From assembly GCF_005233845.1 (NCBI RefSeq), contig NZ_SZQL01000016.1, forward strand, positions 1 through 64,000: 64,000 nt of DNA, read 5' to 3'. This document shows, one piece after another, positions 17,408 through 25,160 of this stretch. The first letter of the stretch is position 1; each line of letters opens with the position of its first letter. The stretch is from Ilyomonas limi (GTDB taxonomy: Bacteria > Bacteroidota > Bacteroidia > Chitinophagales > Chitinophagaceae). The position numbers were made by a program, and so were the translations under genes. Below the pieces are notes generated by a model, which ran no database searches, was not told the DNA's origin, and saw nothing but the letters and a program-made list of their open reading frames with translations.

Positions 17408-18031
17408 ATGGAAAAATTCAGAAAAAATAAATGGATAATTGGACTTTTTCTTATAGCAGTATTTTTGTTGCTGCTATTAATCAGGCACTACTTTCTATTT
17501 AACTCACAAAATAATGTCTATTCATTCGTATCAATACTTTTATTAATTGTAGGGATTCTGCTATTTATTCCTTTTGAATACATTCCATATTTTTTTTATG
17601 ACAATAGAGAATATGTTGCAAATAAAACGGCAGAGCAACTTGTTAAAAAACTTCGTTATAGAGCGTTACTTTTTAATAACATTTCAATTGCCGTGCTTTT
17701 AATAAACATAGTAGTTATAGCTCTGGGGTTCTATCTGTTAATCAATCCACCCGTGAAAAATGTTAGCGATCAAAATCTACTTGCAACGAGTTTAACAATC
17801 AGGATTGGCGCATCAGTATTATTGATATTTTTAGTCCAAATTCTGTTCAGAGTATTTAAATACACACTTCGTATAGCTGCATTTTATAACGGGAAAGCGG
17901 ATGCTATTGAATTTAATAAAATAATGCCAGAAGCAAACCTGGAAAAGTTTATGGAGTTATTTACTCCTGATAAGTATGACATATCTGATTTGCAACAACC
18001 CTCAATAACAGATAACCTTGTTACAAAGTGA
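17408..18031 (+). CDS. Hypothetical four-helix membrane protein
   Basis: The start at ATG 17408 gives MEKFRKNKWIIGLFLIAVFL, a positive-inside first helix; the longer frame from 17291 adds an implausible cysteine-rich leader. The 207-residue product has four hydrophobic segments, two near the N-terminus (residues 9-27 and 38-56) and two after a polar loop (about 95-115 and 132-150). A charged C-terminal cytoplasmic tail of about 50 residues (GKADAIEFNKIM to NLVTK) follows. I do not recognise the family. Neighbours give no functional hint. Confidence 0.65.
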   Translation: MEKFRKNKWIIGLFLIAVFLLLLLIRHYFLFNSQNNVYSFVSILLLIVGILLFIPFEYIPYFFYDNREYVANKTAEQLVKKLRYRALLFNNISIAVLLINIVVIALGFYLLINPPVKNVSDQNLLATSLTIRIGASVLLIFLVQILFRVFKYTLRIAAFYNGKADAIEFNKIMPEANLEKFMELFTPDKYDISDLQQPSITDNLVTK

Positions 18032-18526
18032 ATGTTACGAAACATATTATTCATGTAATGAGTTGCTTATTGGTGTTGAACAATAATGCTTGATAAAAAG
18101 CCAACTAAAGTCATATGCTGTATTGAATCTTAATGGGCTTTACCAACTATTCTTCAGTAGTATACTTTAAATTTAAAAATAACACTTATTCTGCGTATTG
18201 CCTCAAAGTTGAATGCCAGACACGCTTGCATTGAATAATTTCATAAATACCTTATTTAACTATTACAAGATTGTAGTTGCGGAGTGCAGCATTTACCGGC
18301 ACATTCAATACATTTTAAATTTCTTTCACTAACAAGTTTTGGCTTTTTGTTATCGTAAACCTCTGCTTTTACGACCTGTCAAATATATGCAGGAAAAAGA
18401 ATTTATACGGCTTACAAGCGTTTGTAATCATAAGCAAATTTTAAGCATGTTCTAATAAAATTAAGGGCATTCTAATTTTTGGAAATGTGTTGTATTTGTA
18501 GCTTCACTCTCAAAGAAGGACAGGCT
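18032..18526. other. AT-rich intergenic region
   Basis: Almost 500 bp with stops in all frames. No hairpin, repeat or RNA gene could be supported. A plus-strand promoter for the following small gene is expected near its right end. Confidence 0.35.
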
Positions 18527-18826
18527 ATGAAAAAGTTTATCGTGACATTCAATTACAATGGTTTTGCCTTTACGGCAAAAGTGTTTATTCACAAGCATGG
18601 CAATACAATAGTTTATTCTACCCAGTTGATAGAAGACTACTTAGCATACATGTTTGAAAACAAGGAACTGATTTTTTCAAAAGAACCGGATGGCTACAAA
18701 CTGGTGTTGTTTTCGGGTGCCACACGCGATGAACCACACTACAGCGAGATGCTGGATTGGCATATTAAAACAGAGTTTATTGATAAGACAAAAACGCTGT
18801 ACAAACAAACGTTTAGCATGTCTTAA
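18527..18826 (+). CDS. Hypothetical protein of 99 residues
   Basis: The start at ATG 18527 (MKKFIVTFNYNGFAFTAKV) follows the purine-rich stretch aaggacagg; the frame also extends upstream to 18479 with a cysteine-rich segment that looks non-coding. The product is soluble with no signal peptide. It begins with alternating beta-type residues and has the acidic mid-section LIEDYLAYMFENKEL and the ending TLYKQTFSMS. I do not recognise the family. It is followed by the compact small transcription unit at 18.9 kb but does not appear to share its promoter. Confidence 0.6.
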   Translation: MKKFIVTFNYNGFAFTAKVFIHKHGNTIVYSTQLIEDYLAYMFENKELIFSKEPDGYKLVLFSGATRDEPHYSEMLDWHIKTEFIDKTKTLYKQTFSMS

Positions 18827-18888
18827 CAAAGGGCTGTTTTAATAAAAAATAGCTGATAAATTTTTTAGTTAAAATAAGGCAACCTGTA

Positions 18889-18917
18889 TTGTAAAAAGGG
18901 TTTCCTTCCTATCTTTA
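18889..18917 (+). promoter_or_regulatory. Bacteroidota-type promoter of a small transcript
   Basis: TTG at 18889-18891 (-33 element) and TATCTTTA at 18910-18917 (-7 element, consensus TAnnTTTG) are 18 bp apart, within the normal range for the phylum. The start of transcription is expected near 18922-18925, about 20 nt before the short ORF and its Shine-Dalgarno sequence. Confidence 0.6.
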
Positions 18918-18944
18918 CAACTCACCAAAGAAAAGGAGGTATTC

Positions 18945-18992
18945 ATGCAATCTACAGATAAATCATGGACGCCTTCGGTTAGTATCGCCTAA
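18945..18992 (+). CDS. 15-residue peptide ORF with a perfect Shine-Dalgarno, or small RNA
   Basis: The ORF MQSTDKSWTPSVSIA is preceded by AAAGGAGGT (18932-18940), full complementarity to the 16S rRNA 3' end at ideal spacing. Bacteroidota genes rarely use Shine-Dalgarno sequences because their ribosomes occlude the anti-SD, so this is unusual. A 7-bp hairpin (cggttag 18976-18982, ctaaccg 18989-18995) overlaps the stop codon. A second GC hairpin (ccccgc 19017-19022, gcgggg 19027-19032) and a terminator follow. No gene lies downstream on this strand, so it is not a leader of an operon. It may encode a peptide, act as a 30S-binding small RNA, or both. The peptide matches no family I know. Confidence 0.5.
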   Translation: MQSTDKSWTPSVSIA

Positions 18993-19034
18993 CCGGGCTT
19001 CTCCAAAAATAATCTGCCCCGCACGGGCGGGGAT

Positions 19035-19066
19035 AGCCACTGCCACACAAAGCAGTGGCTTTTTTA
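19035..19066 (+). terminator. Intrinsic terminator of the small transcript
   Basis: Perfect 9-bp stem agccactgc (19035-19043) and gcagtggct (19052-19060) with loop cacacaaa, then tttttata. The T-tract is on the plus-strand 3' side only, so it belongs to the 18.9-kb unit rather than to the opposing GSCFA gene, whose stop codon is at 19064-19066. Confidence 0.85.
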
Positions 19067-20074
19067 TACATTGAAGTAAGCCTTTTCTGCTGTAAGATTA
19101 AGGTACGGATGCGCTGCCTGCAACTGTGCAACTTTACTGGCATACTGTTGCAAAAACTGCTTGTGTTGCTGCGAAGCGGGATTGAAAGGTTTATGATTTC
19201 TGGCAATATTAATTTTACGAATATCTTCTGCTAAAGATTTTGCACTTTCTTCTACACAGGCATCAAAGAAATGCTCTAAAACAAACTGTGTGGCAGGATA
19301 ATTAGGATGCGCCATATCTATATCGTAAAAACGATAATCGCGCAACACATCAATTACTAATTCATACGCAGGGAAATAATTTAATTTATCAAACTTGTTT
19401 ACTACATGATGCACCGCTTCAATTAGTCTTGCTTTGCTGCGGTTATTCTCTATTACCCCATCGCGCAAGTGCCGTACAGGACTGATGGTGAAAATAATAT
19501 TCAGTTTTGGATTAAAATGAAACAACCGAAACAGCATGCCATCCAAAGCTGTTACAATTTCTTCAATAGTGCACAAATGCTTTTGAAAAGTTTGTGCCGG
19601 TGCTTTGTGGCAATTGGCCACATTGTTTTGTTGCCTGCTAATTCCTTTTTGCAAGTCTGTTGGTGCAGTTGCAATAAGCTTATATATAAATGATGAACCT
19701 AATGTAATGATAAGCCAATCAGCCGCTTTTAAAAAATGATGTGCTTCCTGTTGAGATTGGTTGATAGCTTGTAAAGCCAGTGTTTTATCAGGATTGGAAA
19801 AGCGGCTGTGATGATGCCAGCTATGCCACGCCTCATTGAGATAAAATAAATCTTCATCTGTGTATTGCTTATTATCAATATAAGAGATAATACTCCCACA
19901 AACACTTAACGGATCAAACAAAATTCCATTAGGGTTTTGCAATACCTGGAATTTTACATCACTTAAATAATTGCCGATATGCTCGGTAAAACAAGAACCG
20001 ATAAGCAGCAATTTATCCCGGTAAGTAATCGGTTCTGTTAAAGGTTTTATTTGTATAGGAATCTGGAACTGCAT
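19064..20074 (-). CDS. GSCFA domain protein
   Basis: A 336-residue soluble protein. The family-defining N-terminal motif is present as LLIGSCFTEHIG at about residues 24-35. Further conserved blocks are NPNGILFDPLS, the histidine-rich WHSWHHHSRF, DWLIITLGSSFIYKL and the distal IIFTISPVRHLRDG. GSCFA proteins are an SGNH-hydrolase-like family found mainly in Bacteroidota and alpha-proteobacteria with no proven substrate; the serine in GSCF is the likely nucleophile. Its ATG overlaps the stop of the HMG-CoA lyase gene by one base (TAATG), so it is translationally coupled as the third gene of an operon with RlmB and the lyase. Confidence 0.88.
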   Translation of the reverse strand: MQFQIPIQIKPLTEPITYRDKLLLIGSCFTEHIGNYLSDVKFQVLQNPNGILFDPLSVCGSIISYIDNKQYTDEDLFYLNEAWHSWHHHSRFSNPDKTLALQAINQSQQEAHHFLKAADWLIITLGSSFIYKLIATAPTDLQKGISRQQNNVANCHKAPAQTFQKHLCTIEEIVTALDGMLFRLFHFNPKLNIIFTISPVRHLRDGVIENNRSKARLIEAVHHVVNKFDKLNYFPAYELVIDVLRDYRFYDIDMAHPNYPATQFVLEHFFDACVEESAKSLAEDIRKINIARNHKPFNPASQQHKQFLQQYASKVAQLQAAHPYLNLTAEKAYFNV

Positions 20075-20943
20075 TACACAAAAATTTCCGAAGCAATAGC
20101 CATACTTTCGGCTAAAGCTTGCTTGTTGATATAGGTAGGAATAGCTTGTTGTTCAAAAAAATAGATCATCTTTTCAGTAGGCATATTTCCTACCAAAGCA
20201 TCCTGCGCCATAGGGCAGCCACCAATACCTTTTAAAGCGCCATCAAAACGGCTACAACCTGCTTCGAGCGCGGCTTGCAGCTTGTATTTATAGTTTGTGG
20301 CAGTCGTATGCAAATGCACACCAAACTCCACATTGCTGTACTGCGGAATAAGTGTGTTTAATGCAAAATAAATTTGCTCTGGTGTTGCCAATCCTACCGT
20401 ATCAGCCAATGAAATAATGTGAACATTTCTTTGTACCATTTCATCTGCATACTGCAACAAAATGTCTGCATTATATTCATCATTATACGGATTGCCAAAG
20501 CCCATACTTAAATAAATCACTAACGTTTTACGGTGCTTCAAACACAACCTTTGAATAGCTTCTACCGTTTGCAAACTTTGTTCAATCGTGCTGTTGGTAT
20601 TGCGCAACTGAAACGTGAGTGAAATGGAAAACGGAAAACCTAGATACGTAATTTCATCATATTGCACTGCTTCTTCCGCACCACGGAGATTGGCTACAAT
20701 AGCGAGTAGTTTCGTGGCAGTAATTGATAAATCTAAATGTGGAATTACTTCTTTTGTATCGCGCATTTGAGGTATGGCTTTGGGCGATACAAAGCTGCCA
20801 AAATCCAATATATCGAAACCCACTTGCAATAAGCTATTGAGATAACGTATTTTATCTTCCGTAGTAATAAAATGCTGCCAGCCCTGCATTGCATCGCGCG
20901 GGCACTCTATTATTTTTATTGCTCCATTATTGGGTAATGCCAT
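20074..20943 (-). CDS. Hydroxymethylglutaryl-CoA lyase
   Basis: A 289-residue TIM-barrel aldolase of the HMGL/DRE-TIM family. Family features are ECPRDAMQGW (the metal and catalytic arginine motif, ExxRDxxQ), DFGSFVSPKAIPQM, a conserved SMGFGNPY segment, the metal-binding HLHTT, and the C-terminal GIGGCPMAQDALVGN loop with the catalytic cysteine. It cleaves 3-hydroxy-3-methylglutaryl-CoA to acetoacetate and acetyl-CoA in leucine breakdown. Canonical enzymes have GCPFA; here Met replaces Phe, as in many Bacteroidota. It overlaps rlmB by 17 bases upstream and the GSCFA gene by one base downstream. No other leucine-pathway gene is in the window. Confidence 0.9.
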   Translation of the reverse strand: MALPNNGAIKIIECPRDAMQGWQHFITTEDKIRYLNSLLQVGFDILDFGSFVSPKAIPQMRDTKEVIPHLDLSITATKLLAIVANLRGAEEAVQYDEITYLGFPFSISLTFQLRNTNSTIEQSLQTVEAIQRLCLKHRKTLVIYLSMGFGNPYNDEYNADILLQYADEMVQRNVHIISLADTVGLATPEQIYFALNTLIPQYSNVEFGVHLHTTATNYKYKLQAALEAGCSRFDGALKGIGGCPMAQDALVGNMPTEKMIYFFEQQAIPTYINKQALAESMAIASEIFV

Positions 20944-21712
20944 ACATCCTTTGTTTCATTGCTTCATACAAAATAATACCTGCTGCTACCGATACATTGA
21001 ACGAATCAAAGTCACCTTTCATAGGTATGGTGAAGTGTTCATCTGCTTCATCGGCCAATCCTTTTTGAATGCCTTTTTCCTCATTGCCCATTACTATGCA
21101 ACAAGGCTCCTGCATGTTGAGTTGGTGTAATTTTTTTACAGCTTTCATTTCACTGGTAAATAATTTGATGCCATTCAAGTGCAGCGTTTCTGCAGCTTTC
21201 AGCAAACCTTGTGTACGGCACACCTGTATTTTTTCCAAAGCACCGGCGCTACTTTTCACTGCTTCTTCGTTTAGGGCACCAACACCTTTTTCGGGTATGA
21301 TGATCGCCTGCGCGCCACAACATACCGCACTGCGTGCAATAGCACCAATATTACGTACATCGGTTACACCATCGAGCATTAAAAACAGTGGCGCTTCACC
21401 TCGTTCATTTACCCAGTCAATCACCTGCTGCAAATCCTGATATGCCACGCCCGACTTAAAAGCCACGACACCCTGGTGTTGAATGTTAGTCAGACTATTC
21501 AGTTTTTCAACGGGCACAAATTGCACCGGCACATTGTATGTTTTGGCAAGTAACCGTATCTCATTGATGCTTTCGCCGGAGGCATTTTTAAACAATAAAA
21601 TCTTATCAATCAATTGCCCGCTTCGCAAAGCTTCTGCCACCGGATTACGGCCGGCAACAATGTTTTTTTTCGACTGGTAATTAGGACTTTTCTTAAATGG
21701 TTCTTTCTTCAA
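20927..21712 (-). CDS. rlmB: 23S rRNA (guanosine-2'-O-)-methyltransferase RlmB, SpoU/TrmH family
   Basis: A 261-residue SPOUT methyltransferase. The N-terminal substrate-binding domain begins with IVAGRNPVAEALRSG (about residues 18-32), typical of RlmB. The knotted catalytic domain shows motif 1 NIGAIARSAVCCGA, motif 2 IVMGNEEKGI and motif 3 FNVSVAAGIILYE. Motif 2 has Glu where GNEGKG is usual, and motif 3 has Phe for Leu; both are tolerated in the phylum but worth noting. It 2'-O-methylates G2251 (E. coli numbering) in the peptidyl-transferase P loop. It is the first gene of the overlapping operon with HMG-CoA lyase and GSCFA. Confidence 0.9.
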   Translation of the reverse strand: MKKEPFKKSPNYQSKKNIVAGRNPVAEALRSGQLIDKILLFKNASGESINEIRLLAKTYNVPVQFVPVEKLNSLTNIQHQGVVAFKSGVAYQDLQQVIDWVNERGEAPLFLMLDGVTDVRNIGAIARSAVCCGAQAIIIPEKGVGALNEEAVKSSAGALEKIQVCRTQGLLKAAETLHLNGIKLFTSEMKAVKKLHQLNMQEPCCIVMGNEEKGIQKGLADEADEHFTIPMKGDFDSFNVSVAAGIILYEAMKQRMYGITQ

Positions 21713-21746
21713 ATCTTTTGTTTCTTTAGAACAAAATAAAACAAAA

Positions 21747-21775
21747 AGTCCCGCTCTAGAAGCAGGACTCTTATT
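21747..21775 (-). terminator. Intrinsic terminator after the T9SS protein gene
   Basis: On the minus strand agtcctgct pairs with agcgggact (one U-G pair) across a 5-nt loop, followed by ttttgtttt. It lies 20 bp past the stop of the T9SS protein gene and isolates it from rlmB. Confidence 0.75.
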
Positions 21776-21796
21776 TACAAAGAATTTATTAACTGG

Positions 21797-23026
21797 TTAC
21801 TCTACTACTATATTCTCGGAGAATACACTTTTATCTGCATTTATCACACGAACTACATACATGCCAGGAGTAATGGCTGCAGGCAATTGGATGGTTTGCG
21901 TTTGTCCTTTTACACTTACATACGCCGCTGTACCGGCAACTTTTTTGCCGCTTAATTCTGCTACTTCTATTGTGCTTTTACCCTGCACAATATTGTTGAA
22001 ATACACATGCACGGTTTTGTTTTTAACCGGATTGGGATAAACAGCTATTGATTTGCCTGTAAACTCTTTTACCCGTATTGTTGGTACGTCTGTTTTTTTA
22101 ATACCACATGCAATAAAATTGCCGTTAGCAAAGTCGGAAGCATTGAATACTTTTTCTTCTTTCTGGTCTATAGCACTGGCTTCCAATGTAGATAAATCAA
22201 CACGATAGTAATTATTGGCATCTAACGAACTGCTTACCACTATCTGCCCGTTTTCATCAACGGCAGCAGCATTTACACTGTAAGGCGCTGGCAGGTTTTT
22301 GATAGTACCAAGGAAATCTGCTGTCATGTTTGCCGGGTTAATTTTAAATACATGTCCTGCAATAGTAAATAAATAAAGATTACCACCATCATCTGCCACC
22401 ATATCGCCACCCCAGCTTTCAGCCTGCGTATGCACGCTGATATCGCCGTTATTTTTCCCATCTTTCAGGCTGCCCAAATCCGTAATATGGATGTTTTTGC
22501 CGGTAGAAAAACGAATCAAATGATTGCCACCGTTGGTTAATGCATAGCCGTAGCCATCGGAGCCAAAGGCCATACGGGTAATATTATCTGCCTCTCCGGG
22601 ACGCGATACAAACTGTTTTACGTGTTGGTTTTCTACATGAAATATTTTCAGCTCGCGCTGGTTAAGATCAATGTACTGCAATTCGTTGCCAAAAAGGCTA
22701 ATAAAATACAACCTGTTTTGCCCTGCATCATATGCCGAAGCTGCACTTAAAGATTGCGAACTGCCTACAGCAGGTTGATTACTAGCAGCAGCGTTTATTA
22801 CATTGCCGGTAACGGCATCTACATGCGCTGGCTTTTGGGAAAGCGGAATATAAATATTACGTACCAGTGAGCCGTTGCTTAAATTCACTTCGCGCAAAAC
22901 AGTCCAGTTGAGGTTTCCTTTAACTTCTCCGGTAATAGCAAAAGCAGTATTTTTTTGCGCCTGCGCCTGCGGAAGAATGGTTACAAACGAGACAGCAAGG
23001 GATAGCAAGAGTATAGGTCTTTTCAT
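21797..23026 (-). CDS. Secreted beta-propeller-like protein with type IX sorting domain
   Basis: The ATG at 23026 starts MKRPILLLSLAVSFVTILPQ, a signal peptide ending AQAQ; the longer frame from 23086 is not needed. The body (about 30-320) has repeated beta-propeller-type strands such as QNRLYFISLFGNELQYIDLN, YGYALTNGGNHLIRF and GGNLYLFTIAGHVFKINP. The C-terminal 80 residues are a T9SS type A sorting domain (VYPNPVKNKTVHVYF, ELSGKKVAG, GMYVVRVINADKS). It should be exported to the cell surface. No enzymatic motif is visible. It stands alone with its own terminator. Confidence 0.85.
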   Translation of the reverse strand: MKRPILLLSLAVSFVTILPQAQAQKNTAFAITGEVKGNLNWTVLREVNLSNGSLVRNIYIPLSQKPAHVDAVTGNVINAAASNQPAVGSSQSLSAASAYDAGQNRLYFISLFGNELQYIDLNQRELKIFHVENQHVKQFVSRPGEADNITRMAFGSDGYGYALTNGGNHLIRFSTGKNIHITDLGSLKDGKNNGDISVHTQAESWGGDMVADDGGNLYLFTIAGHVFKINPANMTADFLGTIKNLPAPYSVNAAAVDENGQIVVSSSLDANNYYRVDLSTLEASAIDQKEEKVFNASDFANGNFIACGIKKTDVPTIRVKEFTGKSIAVYPNPVKNKTVHVYFNNIVQGKSTIEVAELSGKKVAGTAAYVSVKGQTQTIQLPAAITPGMYVVRVINADKSVFSENIVVE

Positions 23027-23160
23027 AAAAACAGTTTTTACAGTAAGCAAGTTAGTATAATATTTTGTCAAGTAAGGCATTTGCATCTAAGCTTTTTTTA
23101 TTTGGCGCAAAGATAGTCTCCTTTGAACATAATAGATTTATTATACATTTAAAATAAGCT

Positions 23161-23979
23161 CTATTTAAGCCGACTTGCAGCTTTTTTTACACTTCCATAT
23201 TGCATTAACATTGCTTTTGCCTTTTCGTAATCGTACATATCCAATTGTTGCATCAACATGCGGGTGCCGCGGTCAATCAATTTTTCATTGGTAAGCATCA
23301 TATTTACCATGCGGTTGTCCTCTACTCTGCCCAGTTGTATCATTACTGTAGTAGAAATCATATTGAGTACCAGTTTTTGCGCCGTACCGCTTTTCATACG
23401 CGTGCTGCCGGTTACAAATTCGGGACCGGTGATTACTTCCACGGGAAAATCGGCTGCTGCTGCCAGCGGGCTGCCGGCATTGCAGGTAATGCAGCCGGTA
23501 GTAATACCGTTTTCTTTACATTTTCTTAAAGCTCCAATTACATACGGCGTGGTGCCACTGGCGGCTATGCCCACCACCACATCTTTTGGAGATATTTTAT
23601 ATTCCTGCAGATCTTTAAAGCCTTGCTCCGTATCATCTTCTGCATTTTCTACAGCTTTAATAATGGCGGTGTTGCCACCAGCAATAATACCGATAACCAT
23701 ATCGTACGGTACGCCATAGGTGGGCGGACATTCGCTTGCATCTAAAATACCAAGCCGCCCACTGGTGCCTGCACCGATGTAAAACAAGCGCCCGCCCGCG
23801 AGCATTTTATCTGTGATTTCTGTTATTAATTTTTCTATTTGCGGCAGCGCTTTTTCTACGGCAAAAGGTACGGTTTTATCTTCATTATTAATGTTGGTTA
23901 TCAGTTCTTTCACCGTCATTTTTTCCAAATGCCGGTAAGGCGAAGGCTGCTCGGTAGTTCTGATAAAATCGTTAGCCAT
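23161..23979 (-). CDS. murQ: N-acetylmuramic acid 6-phosphate etherase MurQ
   Basis: A 272-residue SIS-domain protein. The N-terminus has the typical HLEKMTVKELITNINNED. The sugar-phosphate site is GAGTSGRLGILDASECPPT (about 66-85). The catalytic-glutamate region ENAEDDTEQGFKDL and the phosphate-binding GIAASGTTPYV are in place. TGSTRMKSGTAQKLVLNM closes the fold. MurQ cleaves the lactyl ether of MurNAc-6-phosphate to give GlcNAc-6-phosphate and D-lactate in the cytoplasm, a step in cell-wall recycling. The protein is slightly shorter than the E. coli enzyme (298), missing part of the C-terminal extension. The next gene upstream on the same strand is a GlcNAc-kinase-like gene. Confidence 0.93.
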   Translation of the reverse strand: MANDFIRTTEQPSPYRHLEKMTVKELITNINNEDKTVPFAVEKALPQIEKLITEITDKMLAGGRLFYIGAGTSGRLGILDASECPPTYGVPYDMVIGIIAGGNTAIIKAVENAEDDTEQGFKDLQEYKISPKDVVVGIAASGTTPYVIGALRKCKENGITTGCITCNAGSPLAAAADFPVEVITGPEFVTGSTRMKSGTAQKLVLNMISTTVMIQLGRVEDNRMVNMMLTNEKLIDRGTRMLMQQLDMYDYEKAKAMLMQYGSVKKAASRLK

Positions 23980-24234
23980 TTTGTTTGGTTCTGTTGTTTA
24001 TTGGATAAGTTATTAATTGTTTCATAAGCTGTGGCAATAATTGAGTGATTAAGCAAATACATTTTTAAACTCCAGCATCAACAGCACTTCTACACAGAGG
24101 CAAGGATTATACTTTGTAATTCATCACATTTTAATAGAATTACAAAATTTTAAAACAATGAAATTACAAGAAACATACTTTATATGTATTCGAGTCTTCA
24201 TAGTTCCATTATTGCGGCATTTTTGTGATAACGC

Positions 24235-25080
24235 TCAACCCACTCCATAATATTTCAGCAAACCTTCCATTGGGCTTTGCGCCACTTTTCCCAACTCAAA
24301 CTCGTACGCATTGCATAGCTGTTGCAATATATCTTTAAAACCATAAGCAATACTGCCCACAAAATGAATAGGCATTTTCCAGCTTTCAGTGTATTTGCAT
24401 AAATGCTGAAAAAAGAAATCGTTTAATCCATCTTCCAAAATATTTTCAATCATATAATGCCCGCGGTTTTGCGCCAAAAAAATGGCATACGATGCCAAGT
24501 AACGGCTGGGCAAAGGTTTGGTATAAACGCTTTCCAGAATATCTTTTGCTGTAACGGTAAAAGTAGCATCAAAACGGGCACGCAGGTCTTCATCAAAGGT
24601 GTTGTATAAATAATATTGAATTACTTTTTTACCCAAATAAGCACCACTGCCTTCATCGCCCAATACATAGCCTAAACCCGGGCTGTTTTTTACTATTTTT
24701 TTACCATTATAATAGCATGAATTGCTGCCCGTTCCCAATATTGCCACCACACCTTTTGCCCTGCCAACTGTAGCATGTACGGCAGCCATCAAATCGTGTG
24801 TTACTTCCACCGTTGCAGCCGGAAATGTTTTTTGTAAAACGGCTTTCATCAATTTCAAATTATCGGTATTGCCCAATCCTGTACCGTAAAAAGCTACTTT
24901 GCTTACTATTACTTTGGGCATGTTTGCCAGCAATTCCGCCTGCAAAACAGCTGCAATTTTTTCCTTTGATAAAAAATAAGGACTTATGCCGGCAGTGATG
25001 ATGGTTTGTATTTCACCATCACGTACCAATCGCCACTCACATTTAGTAGCGCCACTGTCGGCTATCAGCGTTATGGCCAT
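24235..25080 (-). CDS. N-acetylglucosamine kinase-like ATPase (BadF/BadG/BcrA/BcrD family)
   Basis: A 281-residue ASKHA-fold kinase. The phosphate-1 motif is IADSGATKCEWRLV at 5-18. Asp100 or so in THDLMAAVHA is the expected catalytic base. The phosphate-2 motif is AILGTGSNSCYY, followed by LGDEGSGAYLGKKV, characteristic of GlcNAc kinases of this family. It probably phosphorylates GlcNAc, MurNAc or glucosamine released during wall turnover, which fits its place upstream of murQ (255-bp gap, same strand). It is divergent from the S41 protease gene with an 80-bp shared promoter region. Substrate is inferred from context. Confidence 0.85.
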   Translation of the reverse strand: MAITLIADSGATKCEWRLVRDGEIQTIITAGISPYFLSKEKIAAVLQAELLANMPKVIVSKVAFYGTGLGNTDNLKLMKAVLQKTFPAATVEVTHDLMAAVHATVGRAKGVVAILGTGSNSCYYNGKKIVKNSPGLGYVLGDEGSGAYLGKKVIQYYLYNTFDEDLRARFDATFTVTAKDILESVYTKPLPSRYLASYAIFLAQNRGHYMIENILEDGLNDFFFQHLCKYTESWKMPIHFVGSIAYGFKDILQQLCNAYEFELGKVAQSPMEGLLKYYGVG

Positions 25081-25160
25081 GTATCAAAATTTTATTTATC
25101 TTAAATAAAGTATTGCAGATATTCGCGCATCGTATATTAAGATACAAAGAACGAAGATTT

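Noticed and set aside
18945-19066. Amino-acid attenuation leader
   Set aside because: Only one Trp codon and no run of any amino acid, and no biosynthetic gene follows on the plus strand before the terminator.
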